The notes beneath the pieces are model-generated. The model worked only from the letters and a program-made list of their open reading frames with translations. It searched no databases and was not told where the DNA came from. From contig CABHOK010000014.1 of NCBI GenBank assembly GCA_902168205.1, positions 744,001 to 808,000 of the forward strand: DNA of 64,000 bases. Reading direction: 5' to 3'. The first letter of the stretch is position 1; each line of letters opens with the position of its first letter. Shown here in pieces: positions 7,518 through 14,842 of the stretch. The translations under genes and the position numbers were made by a program. Source of the DNA: an uncultured Chitinophaga sp. GTDB lineage: Bacteria > Bacteroidota > Bacteroidia > Cytophagales > Cyclobacteriaceae.

Positions 7518-9122
7518 ATGAAAGCGAAAAAGTATGTATGGATCGTTTCTATTGTTCTGATCGTTATTAGTACTTCTGTTTTTTTTGCCTCCCGCTATCT
7601 TCCTACATTTCTTCATAGTAAGCTTAAGGAAAAAGTTTCATCCCTTCAGAAAGATGGCATTTATATTCAGTACGATTCGCTGCAATTAAGCCTGCGCGAT
7701 CGAACCATGGCCATCGATACAATCTCCATTGATATACCCAAGGAGAAAATGTCGGCCGAAATATATGGTTGCCATGTGCGATCTTTTAATTTGCTCCGCC
7801 TCATCTTTCGAAAGGATATACACCTCGGAGCCATTACAGCCGATATAGTAAAATTCAGCATCAGTAAGAAGAAGGAAAGCGAGCCTATGGAAGACGAGGC
7901 AGTGAAGAGCAACGACATATCTATTTTTATAAATACGATCGCGATCAAGCAGGCTTTTTTTCGTACAGGCGATAGTATAGCACGCGATACGATGGCGCTG
8001 AACGGGCGCATTAATATAGAAGGTCTTACCATTAACAACACCAATGAAGTGCAGCCGGTAACGGTGCGCAGAATGGATATGGATTCTCTTGTAATGGAAG
8101 TTCCATTCTATACGCTGGCTTTCGGGCATCTGCAATTGGACAGGGAACACAAACGACTGAGTATAGATACGCTGCGCATACGTCCGCGTTTTTCAAAACA
8201 TGAACATGCGAGACGTAAGCGTGTGGAGGATGATCGCTTTCATGGTATGGTCACGTCATTCACAATGGATGGGCTGAATTTCGCAACGGGCGATTCTGTT
8301 TTTGTCAACGCATCAAGTGTAAAGTTCAAGTTGTTGCTGGATGTTTTTCGGAGCAAACATTATCCTTTCCCGAAGCGCGACTATATGCCGCTGCCTGTAG
8401 ATGCGCTGGGTAAGTTACCCTTTGATCTGACGATTGATACGTTGCGCCTTATCGACAGCCGTATATCGTACGAGGAGATTGGTGAAGAGGCAGACTCCAG
8501 CGGCACTATATATTTCGATAACCTTAAGGCGGGTATATTTCATATTTCCACGGATAAGGCATTGCCTCCTGCCTTTCTCGAAGCATCATCATCGTTTATG
8601 GGTAAAGGTAAACTGGTTATGACGTGCCAGTTCTCCAACACGAAAGAACCTGCTGTGGTAAAGGGATCGCTCAGTAATTTTCCGCTTGCGCGTATGAACG
8701 ATATGCTGGGACCACAAGCTAAAATACAGGTTGAAAGCGGCACGATGCTGAAACTTAATTTCAGTTTCAGGTTTACCGATATACGTTCAGACGGTGCTGT
8801 GGATATGAGTTATAAAGATCTGCGTATAGCAAGCCTGCGAAAGGACAAGGATAAGGACAAAGCTGTTCGCAATAACTTGCTGACGCTGGCCATCAATACA
8901 TTTATTAAAGATGATGCAGGCCGCTATGTAACGGGAGAGAAACAGACCGGTATAATTTTATTCTACCGCGATCGGAAGAAAGCCATTTTTAATTACTGGT
9001 GGAAGTCACTCTTCTCGGGTATGAAATCTTCGTTTGCTTTACGTACACAGCAATCCGATCAGGCCACAGCTGAGAAGAATGCACGTAAGGATATGAAAAA
9101 ACGCAAGCGCAAAAAAGAATAG
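7518..9122 (+). CDS. Membrane-anchored DUF748/AsmA-like protein, 534 aa
   Basis: One N-terminal membrane anchor (about residues 5-26) followed by a long periplasmic beta-rich region with AsmA/DUF748 features: SLRDRTMAIDTISIDIP, repeated strand patterns of amphipathic character, and a conserved-looking stretch near LPFDLTIDTLRLIDSRISYEE. The C-terminus is a very basic tail ending KKRKRKKE. Proteins of this superfamily form long lipid-carrying bridges or act in outer-membrane biogenesis; the specific role here is not established. It is 4 bases upstream of a second DUF748-like gene with a similar tail, so they form a two-gene operon and perhaps a functional pair. Confidence 0.72.
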   Translation: MKAKKYVWIVSIVLIVISTSVFFASRYLPTFLHSKLKEKVSSLQKDGIYIQYDSLQLSLRDRTMAIDTISIDIPKEKMSAEIYGCHVRSFNLLRLIFRKDIHLGAITADIVKFSISKKKESEPMEDEAVKSNDISIFINTIAIKQAFFRTGDSIARDTMALNGRINIEGLTINNTNEVQPVTVRRMDMDSLVMEVPFYTLAFGHLQLDREHKRLSIDTLRIRPRFSKHEHARRKRVEDDRFHGMVTSFTMDGLNFATGDSVFVNASSVKFKLLLDVFRSKHYPFPKRDYMPLPVDALGKLPFDLTIDTLRLIDSRISYEEIGEEADSSGTIYFDNLKAGIFHISTDKALPPAFLEASSSFMGKGKLVMTCQFSNTKEPAVVKGSLSNFPLARMNDMLGPQAKIQVESGTMLKLNFSFRFTDIRSDGAVDMSYKDLRIASLRKDKDKDKAVRNNLLTLAINTFIKDDAGRYVTGEKQTGIILFYRDRKKAIFNYWWKSLFSGMKSSFALRTQQSDQATAEKNARKDMKKRKRKKE

Positions 9123-9126
9123 GTTC

Positions 9127-10278
9127 ATGAAGATCACGCGGAGCATTTGGGTTGTGGCAGCGCTTGCTGTTATATTGATTGGCGCACGCCTGCTGTTGTT
9201 GCGGTATTTAACGCGACACGTAAACAACGCACTGGCTGGTGTACAAGGTTATACGTGTAAAGTAGATGACGTAGATCTATACTTATACAGAGGTGCTTTT
9301 CAATTGCAGGATGTTCAGATCAATAAAACCGGAGTCCAGCGTGATATCCCTCTTTTGTATGCTTCAGCTATTGATATATCTATCGATTGGAATGCTCTGC
9401 TCGATGAAGCCTTCGTGAGTGACATTACCTTTGAACGTGTCCGATTAAATTTTATTGAAGGTGAAAAGAGTGACCAGTACGGTACAGGTGTCGACTGGGC
9501 TATGGTATTAAAAGAACTTTCTCCGTTAAGCGTAAATCGAGTAGTTATAGTGGATAGTAAATTTACATATTACGATCTGAACGTAGAGTCACGTCATGAA
9601 CTTGCCTTCTATAACTGGAACGGTGCTATTGAAAATCTCTGTCAGATAGCAGACAGCACCAGTGCCCTACCATCCATGGCATACTTTACAGCATCGTCTT
9701 CCGACTCCAGCGTATTGAACATGAAAATGAAATTCAATGCTCATAAAGCCGTACCGGATCTTGATATTACATTTGCATTTGAGAATATAGACCTGCAAAT
9801 ATTAAATGGCTTTTTTAAAACGTACTCACAAAAGACTGTTGAACACGGTAAACTCGATCTATATACCAACCTGGCCTTGCTGGATGGTAAAGTTGAAGGG
9901 TATATAAAATACGAGGCGACTCATTTGAAAATGACCGATAGCAATGACGGCAAACCGGATGCTTCAAAAGCATGGCAAGCTATAGGTGTGTTTCTGGCGA
10001 GTAACCAGGATAAAGAAAAGTTTGCAACACGCGTGCCGCTGGCAGGTACACTGCAAGAGTCTCACCCGGCTATATGGGCTGAACTTTGGCAATTTTATTC
10101 GAAGGAATTTTTAAAAGCATTTGAACAACGTAAGCGCGAAGGCACCATTAAGCTGAATACGGTTACCAATGAAGACACTGCTTTAACGCGCAAAATGGAG
10201 AAGCAACTTAAAAAAGAGCAGCGGAAGGAACGCAGAAAGAAAAAGCGGGAAGAGCGTAAGAAGCAAAAAGACTCATAA
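9127..10278 (+). CDS. DUF748-like periplasmic protein, 383 aa
   Basis: An N-terminal membrane helix (residues 6-26) and a periplasmic DUF748-type region: VDDVDLYLYRGAFQLQDVQINK near 47-68, ASAIDISIDWNALLD, and the family-typical VVIVDSKFTYYDLN. The C-terminal 40 residues are extremely rich in K, R and E (KEQRKERRKKKREERK) and likely form a charged helix. It overlaps the convergent response-regulator gene by 6 bases. Together with the preceding gene it may take part in lipid transfer or outer-membrane maintenance beside the Mla genes, which is inference from family and location. Confidence 0.8.
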   Translation: MKITRSIWVVAALAVILIGARLLLLRYLTRHVNNALAGVQGYTCKVDDVDLYLYRGAFQLQDVQINKTGVQRDIPLLYASAIDISIDWNALLDEAFVSDITFERVRLNFIEGEKSDQYGTGVDWAMVLKELSPLSVNRVVIVDSKFTYYDLNVESRHELAFYNWNGAIENLCQIADSTSALPSMAYFTASSSDSSVLNMKMKFNAHKAVPDLDITFAFENIDLQILNGFFKTYSQKTVEHGKLDLYTNLALLDGKVEGYIKYEATHLKMTDSNDGKPDASKAWQAIGVFLASNQDKEKFATRVPLAGTLQESHPAIWAELWQFYSKEFLKAFEQRKREGTIKLNTVTNEDTALTRKMEKQLKKEQRKERRKKKREERKKQKDS

Positions 10279-10608
10279 GTAATTTTTGAGCGACCCGAGA
10301 CTGATTGGCTTCTCCAGGAATTTAATGGCGGGGTGTCCGTTAAGCTCCGTTGGAAATCCGCGGTAAGCACTCATCAGGTTAATAGTGCTGGAAGGAAAAT
10401 TCTGATGTATATAGTCTACTTTGTCCCATCCCAACCCATCTGGTAAATTATTGTCCAGGAAAATAATATCCGGAGATATACCTTCCAGTTTTTGTATACC
10501 TTCCTTCAGGGTATAGGCTATATGCACCTCGTACTTTAATGGCACCAGATACGACCTCAGTAATATACATAGATCCTTTTCATCATCTATGATCAATATC
10601 TTTTTCAC
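10273..10608 (-). CDS. Single-domain response regulator
   Basis: A stand-alone phospho-receiver of 111 residues with no output domain. Acid pocket D8/D9, phospho-acceptor D52, switch residue S80 and lysine K100 followed by proline are all in place, so it should be phosphorylatable. The sequence around the acceptor (FLDNNLPDGLGWDKV) and the short C-terminus are typical of receivers that pass phosphoryl groups on or bind a partner. No kinase is adjacent, though a block of histidine kinases starts 3 kb downstream. Convergent with, and overlapping by 6 bases, the DUF748-like gene. Confidence 0.92.
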   Translation of the reverse strand: MKKILIIDDEKDLCILLRSYLVPLKYEVHIAYTLKEGIQKLEGISPDIIFLDNNLPDGLGWDKVDYIHQNFPSSTINLMSAYRGFPTELNGHPAIKFLEKPISLGSLKNYL

Positions 10609-10795
10609 TTCGAATACTCTTTACAGGTAGAGTTACCGATAACTTATTCGTTAAAGTAACTCAAAAACTCTTGTTAAGTTATAAAGTGAAATAAAAATAA
10701 TCTCACATTTTCGTGTGGGTTGATTTTACGTGGATTTCGTTTCACTTGGAATGATTTTTTATGAAGCGGTATAGGTAAACTTAAATGTAAAAGTC

Positions 10796-11065
10796 ATGAC
10801 TAGAAACGGTAAAATAATCTTGGGAGTGCTGGCTGCTGCGGCTGCTGGCGCTGTTGCAGGACTACTCCTTGCACCGGACAAAGGAAGTGATCTTCGTAAG
10901 AAGATATCGAAAGCTGCAGATGATTTTGCAGGTAACATTACGGATATGATCCTGAGCAACAAAGAGAAACTTTACAATGCGAAAGACCGGGCTATATCCG
11001 AAGCACGAGGATTAAAATCTGAAACAGAATCACGTCTGTCGCGTGTAAAAGAATCGTTGAGCTGA
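10796..11065 (+). CDS. YtxH domain-containing protein
   Basis: 89-residue membrane-associated protein with the YtxH signature: a short hydrophobic Gly/Ala helix (IILGVLAAAAAGAVAGLLLAP, about residues 7-27) leading directly into DKGSDLRKKISKAADDF, then a long amphipathic helix to the end. YtxH proteins are general-stress proteins in Bacillus and common in soil Bacteroidota; molecular role unknown. First of three same-strand genes (YtxH, holin-like membrane protein, coiled-coil protein) that commonly go together. Confidence 0.9.
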   Translation: MTRNGKIILGVLAAAAAGAVAGLLLAPDKGSDLRKKISKAADDFAGNITDMILSNKEKLYNAKDRAISEARGLKSETESRLSRVKESLS

Positions 11066-11077
11066 TCGTATGCAGCC

Positions 11078-11132
11078 TTTGTTTAGGGTTTTACATATAA
11101 CATACAGGTTGCATTGTAAAACCTTAAACAAA
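11078..11132. repeat. Long inverted repeat in the YtxH - holin-like spacer
   Basis: TTTGTTTAGGGTTTTACA (11078-11095) pairs with TGTAAAACCTTAAACAAA (11115-11132) over 18 bp with one G-T pair and a 19-base loop. No clear T run follows directly, so it may be an RNA-stabilising or attenuating hairpin between two co-directional genes rather than a simple terminator. Confidence 0.7.
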
Positions 11133-11154
11133 ACTTTATCTACCGAATCTATAA

Positions 11155-11508
11155 ATGTTAACCCGTATGGCAGAAATAAAATCAAAGGCAGAAGATTTAG
11201 CAGAACATGCTGGCGATTATTTTGAAACACAGTTTAAACTTGCCAGGTTAAATGCTACCGATAAAGCCACAGGTTTGGCATCACAGGGTTTCATGTTTGC
11301 AGTGGTCGCTATACTCGCCTTGTTTGTACTGCTGTTCACAGGGCTTGGCCTGAGCTGGTGGATCGGCAGAGTTATTAATAATATAGTAGGTGGTTTCTTT
11401 ATTGTTGCAGGAGTATATGTTCTGCTGATAGCCTTATTATTATTGTTGCGCAAATCGGTTATAGCGCCTGTTATTCGTAATTTCTTAATCGCCCGGATTT
11501 ATGAGTAG
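11155..11508 (+). CDS. Phage-holin-family-like membrane protein (Holin-X type)
   Basis: 117-residue protein with an N-terminal amphipathic helix (EIKSKAEDLAEHAGDYFETQFKL) and two transmembrane helices at about residues 43-66 and 78-102, then a basic end. This matches the 'phage holin family' (Holin-X) set, which in Bacteroidota chromosomes sits beside YtxH and is not part of a prophage. An alternative start is the methionine at 11167. It overlaps the next gene by 8 bases. Likely an envelope stress protein (inference). Confidence 0.8.
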   Translation: MLTRMAEIKSKAEDLAEHAGDYFETQFKLARLNATDKATGLASQGFMFAVVAILALFVLLFTGLGLSWWIGRVINNIVGGFFIVAGVYVLLIALLLLLRKSVIAPVIRNFLIARIYE

Positions 11509-11884
11509 AATTCGTACACATGATGATCTTGTGAAAGAGAGACAGCGGCTATTGGCTCTCCTTGAAGAACAAAAAGCGCAGATCAAAGTTGATGTTCGGG
11601 AATTGAAAGAAGAACTTCGTCCGCTTTATACATTGATGTCCGTTGTTGGAAAAGTTACTACGCGCGAAACCCGTAATGACCTGTTGGTAAATACCGGCTC
11701 ATCGTTAGCGGTGGATCTGCTGGCCGGCAGAGTTATATCCAAGAATCCTATTGCACGCATGTTCCTGCCCGGTGTATTAAAGAATGTTGCATCGCATCTT
11801 ATATACAATGCAAAACCATTTTTGCAAAAACTCTTTTCTAAAAAGAAAAAGACAGCACAACCTTCTGACGTCTTATCGCATTGA
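11501..11884 (+). CDS. Hypothetical protein, partner of the YtxH/holin-like genes
   Basis: 127 aa. The first 45 residues look like a charged coiled coil (DLVKERQRLLALLEEQKAQ), the middle contains a mildly hydrophobic segment (SSLAVDLLAGRVIS), and the end is a basic region (KKKKTAQPS). No named domain recognised. It overlaps the holin-like gene by 8 bases, so it is translationally coupled with it. The trio YtxH - holin-like - this protein is a recurring unit in Bacteroidota as far as I recall; function unknown. Confidence 0.72.
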   Translation: MSRIRTHDDLVKERQRLLALLEEQKAQIKVDVRELKEELRPLYTLMSVVGKVTTRETRNDLLVNTGSSLAVDLLAGRVISKNPIARMFLPGVLKNVASHLIYNAKPFLQKLFSKKKKTAQPSDVLSH

Positions 11885-11885
11885 T

Positions 11886-12326
11886 TTATGATGCAGGTAT
11901 AGATGCTACCGAAAACCAATAATTGCGTACTTCCTGAATTACAGTGAGCAACGATTCAAAGCTTGTTGGTTTTACTATATATGTGTTGGCACCAAGTTCA
12001 TAACAGCGCTGTATTTCAGCATCGTTTTTAGTAGTGGTGAATACAACTACAGGTATCTTTTTAAAAACCGGATGTTGCTTGATTTCTTTCAACGTTTCGC
12101 GGCCATCTTTCTTGGGCATGTTCAGATCCAGCAGTATAAATCCCGGGTATTCTGTATTTGCGATTGACTCCAGATAGTTAATCAGTTCTATTCCGTTCTC
12201 TACAAACTCGACTTTGTCTTTATATCCCTTCTCATCAAAAGCCGTCTGCATGAGGTAGCGGTCATCGGCATCGTCTTCAGCAACCAGGATAAAGTCTTTG
12301 CGCATGGGTTTTATTGTCATGATCAA
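11886..12326 (-). CDS. Single-domain response regulator (Rcp1-like)
   Basis: 146-residue receiver with acid pocket D18/D19, acceptor D67 in FILLDLNMPKKDG, switch threonines at 97-99 and K119 before proline. The motifs LLDLNMPKKDGRETL and YIVKPTSFESL are typical of the CheY-like subgroup that partners phytochrome-type or PAS histidine kinases in Bacteroidota. No output domain. An alternative start is M8. It lies convergent with the YtxH trio, with one base between the stops. Cognate kinase unknown, but PAS kinases are encoded 2-4 kb away. Confidence 0.92.
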   Translation of the reverse strand: MIMTIKPMRKDFILVAEDDADDRYLMQTAFDEKGYKDKVEFVENGIELINYLESIANTEYPGFILLDLNMPKKDGRETLKEIKQHPVFKKIPVVVFTTTKNDAEIQRCYELGANTYIVKPTSFESLLTVIQEVRNYWFSVASIPAS

Positions 12327-12417
12327 ATATAATTATTCGGATAGTTGTTGTAGAAACGTTTTTAAACCAATGGAAGTTTAAAGCGAGGAAAAAAGAGATA
12401 AATCTGTGGAATTAATT

Positions 12418-12443
12418 ACACTGCGCTATAGCTGCGGCAGTGT
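12418..12443. repeat. Short inverted repeat upstream of a hypothetical gene
   Basis: ACACTGC (12418-12424) and GCAGTGT (12437-12443) flank 12 bases that themselves contain the palindrome GCTATAGC. It lies 57 bases upstream of the start at 12501 and could be an operator or leader hairpin; no regulator is implied by the sequence. Confidence 0.4.
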
Positions 12444-12500
12444 GCTATACGAGGAAACCGCGGGCCTAATTTTTCATATATATCCATAAACTAACGCTTT

Positions 12501-12782
12501 ATGAAAGTGCACGCAAAACAACAGAAACGTGTCGGTCAGAAAAAGCAAGATCCGAAACGCCCCGTTGCAACACGTAAACCTGGTGAAAAGCCTTCGGTAC
12601 CTGCAACGGAAGAAGAAGTGTCTGCACAAACAGAGCAGGCAGTAGCCAATGAAAGTGCGACATCTGTACCGGAGACAAAAGATTGGGAGAAACAACCTCG
12701 TGTAAATGAGGACGACCAACGCAACATTGTGAACAATCCAGAGCATGCACAGCAGGAAATAACCGATCACCATGACAAGTAA
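12501..12782 (+). CDS. Disordered hydrophilic hypothetical protein, 93 aa
   Basis: Low-complexity, highly charged protein: a basic first third (KQQKRVGQKKQDPKRPVATRK) and an acidic, Q/N/E-rich remainder ending HHDK. No hydrophobic core, signal peptide or recognised domain, so it is probably intrinsically disordered. It is read from a clear ATG, and its stop lies 52 bases upstream of the general-stress pyridoxamine-oxidase-like gene. Small hydrophilins in such contexts are sometimes desiccation or osmotic stress proteins, which is only inference here. Confidence 0.55.
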   Translation: MKVHAKQQKRVGQKKQDPKRPVATRKPGEKPSVPATEEEVSAQTEQAVANESATSVPETKDWEKQPRVNEDDQRNIVNNPEHAQQEITDHHDK

Positions 12783-12834
12783 CGATAGGCTGGTGCACGC
12801 GAAATATAGTTTGAAACCATTAAAGGATTAAAGT

Positions 12835-13347
12835 ATGGCATTTGAAGTGATTGAGAACCGCCACGAAGCGGTAGAAAAACTTAAAGAGCTGGTAGATGAT
12901 GTGAATATATGCATGCTTGTTACCACCGATGATACCGGTAACGTAATGAGCAGACCTATGGCAACCATTGATGTGGATGATGACGGTAACGTATGGTTCT
13001 TTACGAACGAGTTCTCCGAAAAGATACATGAAGCTTCGCAGGACAATTCGGTTGCGCTCGTGTACTCGCATCCTGGTAAAAATGTATATATACACGCCAA
13101 CGGTATAAGCTCTGTGATTATTGACAAAACAAAAATGAAACAACTGTGGAAGCCGATGTTAAAGGCATGGTTTCCCGATGGCGTTGACGACCCTAAGCTA
13201 TGCCTGCTAAAAGTAAATGTACAGGTTGCTCATTATTGGAACAGTGCTTCCAACAAAATGGTAACCTTCTTTAACATGCTGCGCGCTGTTGCAACAGGCG
13301 ACCGCTACGATGAGGGTGAAGTAGGCAAACTCAAACTCGAAAAGTGA
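12835..13347 (+). CDS. Pyridoxamine 5'-phosphate oxidase-like protein (general stress protein 26 family)
   Basis: 170-residue split-barrel flavin-binding protein of the general-stress-26 type. Visible family pattern: LVDDVNICMLVTTDDTGNVMSRPM, then VWFFTNEFSEKIHEASQDNSVALVYSHP, then KMKQLWKPMLKAWFPDGVDDPKLCLLKV, a block typical of GSP26. The C-terminal helix includes YWNSASNKMV. These proteins bind FMN or FAD and are not vitamin B6 biosynthetic enzymes. It fits the stress-gene neighbourhood and is ended by a bidirectional terminator. Confidence 0.92.
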   Translation: MAFEVIENRHEAVEKLKELVDDVNICMLVTTDDTGNVMSRPMATIDVDDDGNVWFFTNEFSEKIHEASQDNSVALVYSHPGKNVYIHANGISSVIIDKTKMKQLWKPMLKAWFPDGVDDPKLCLLKVNVQVAHYWNSASNKMVTFFNMLRAVATGDRYDEGEVGKLKLEK

Positions 13348-13355
13348 TGACAGTT

Positions 13356-13391
13356 AATGTTAAGGGTATGCTTGCGTGTACCCTTAACGTT
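13356..13391. terminator. Bidirectional terminator between convergent genes
   Basis: AATGTTAAGGGTA (13356-13368) pairs with TACCCTTAACGTT (13379-13391) with one G-T pair and a 10-base loop. It lies between the stops of the stress protein gene (+) and the hybrid kinase gene (-), 4 bases before the latter's stop codon. Confidence 0.78.
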
Positions 13392-13394
13392 GCT

Positions 13395-14834
13395 TTAGTT
13401 TTGTATCGGGAATGAAATAAGGAATGAAGTGCCAAAGTTTTCCCTTGATTTAACATCAATGTGGGCTTTGTGTGCCTGGAGTATATTAAGCGTAGCCGCG
13501 AGCCCCAGTCCCATTCCGTTTCGCTTGGATGTAAAATAGGGCTCAAACAACTTGGAAAGATTTTCCGGGGATATACCGCATCCGTTGTCTGTTATCTCTA
13601 CGGTGTAGTGTGCATGATTGGGATTTACGACAATGGTAAGTTCGCCCTGCACATCTTTCATGGCTTCCACAGCATTGATGATGATATTGAGAAAAGCAAT
13701 TTTCAATTTCTCGCTATCGGCCTGTATATAGCACGCAGTTTCGGGGTAACGCACGCGCATGTTGATATGTTGTAGTGTAATACGATCCAGCGCAGCACCA
13801 ATGCTGTCGTCAAGCACACCTTGTAATATAGCTTTCTTGAATTGAAGCTCCGTTGGTCTTGCCGAATTGAGAAGCTCGGTGATGAGATCGTTTATTCTCT
13901 TGGAGTTGCGTTGTATGATTTCCAGGAACAACGCATCGTCTTCAATTTTGTTTGAGCTGATGAGCTGTTCTACCGACATCTGTATGTTGTTAAGTGGATT
14001 GCGTACTTCGTGCGCCAGTGTTCGCACCAACCTTCCGGTGGCGGCCAGCTTCTCTGCCTGCAATGCTGCTTTTTCTGCTCGCTTCAGATTTGTTATATCG
14101 TGAATAATACCCTGTACATATAGCGCACCGGTATTATCAATCTCCTGCGTGGCGGAGAGTATACAATATTTCTTTTCGCCTTGTTTATTGATCAATACGA
14201 TTTCGGCATCGTCTACCTCGCGCGCATACTCGAGACTTTGCTGTATACTATCTTTACCTTCCGTGATAAGTTCGTAGAGGGAAAGTAATGAAAGCTCTTC
14301 CTGTGTGTAGCCCAACAGTTCGGCTGTGGCACCGTTCACATTTTTAAAACGCAATGCTTCGTCCGTAATAAATACGGCATCTTTTGAGCGCTCAAAGATG
14401 CTGCGATACTTTCGTTCGTTGGCGCGCAAGGCTTTAAGTGAAGCGGAGCGCTCGAGCGAATAGCGAATGCTGCGTTCCAGCTTTTCCGTATTCAGCTCAG
14501 ACTTGATGAGGTAATCCATAGCACCTACCACCATGGCCTCTTTATCTACCGCTCGATTACCTTTACCGGTAAGTAAAATAATAGGCTGCTCACAATTCAA
14601 TTGTACAGCTTCCTTGAGCAGGTCCAAACCTGTTTTTATTCCGAGACGATAATCTACCAGGTATAAATCGTGCTCGGAGGTGCGTATATGTTCTACCGCG
14701 CGGGCGTAGGTAGAGCACCAGTCAATTTCAAAAGAAGCACCTTCAATACTTTTTATATAGTCGCTGGTGATGATGAAATCGTCCTCATCATCGTCTACGA
14801 TCAGAATGCGTGTAGCCTGTACGGTAGTTGACAT
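13395..14834 (-). CDS. Hybrid sensor: receiver-PAS-histidine kinase
   Basis: Cytosolic kinase with a receiver domain first (residues 8-122, acceptor D61), a PAS domain (about 137-250), then a HisKA dimerisation domain with H275 in LAHEVRNPLNN and an ATPase domain with N-box LNIIINAVEAM, G1 DNGCGI and G2 GMGLGL. The N-terminal receiver suggests control by an upstream kinase in a phosphorelay. No membrane segment. Last gene of a four-gene operon (rpoN, NtrC-type activator, PAS kinase, this gene), 8 bases after the preceding kinase. The HEVRNPLNN H-box resembles the NtrB/AtoS class that pairs with sigma-54 activators. Confidence 0.93.
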   Translation of the reverse strand: MSTTVQATRILIVDDDEDDFIITSDYIKSIEGASFEIDWCSTYARAVEHIRTSEHDLYLVDYRLGIKTGLDLLKEAVQLNCEQPIILLTGKGNRAVDKEAMVVGAMDYLIKSELNTEKLERSIRYSLERSASLKALRANERKYRSIFERSKDAVFITDEALRFKNVNGATAELLGYTQEELSLLSLYELITEGKDSIQQSLEYAREVDDAEIVLINKQGEKKYCILSATQEIDNTGALYVQGIIHDITNLKRAEKAALQAEKLAATGRLVRTLAHEVRNPLNNIQMSVEQLISSNKIEDDALFLEIIQRNSKRINDLITELLNSARPTELQFKKAILQGVLDDSIGAALDRITLQHINMRVRYPETACYIQADSEKLKIAFLNIIINAVEAMKDVQGELTIVVNPNHAHYTVEITDNGCGISPENLSKLFEPYFTSKRNGMGLGLAATLNILQAHKAHIDVKSRENFGTSFLISFPIQN

Positions 14835-14842
14835 GGGTCAGG

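Noticed and set aside
11155-11508. Holin-like protein as a sign of prophage
   Set aside because: No phage structural, lysis or integrase genes nearby; the YtxH neighbour is the usual chromosomal context.
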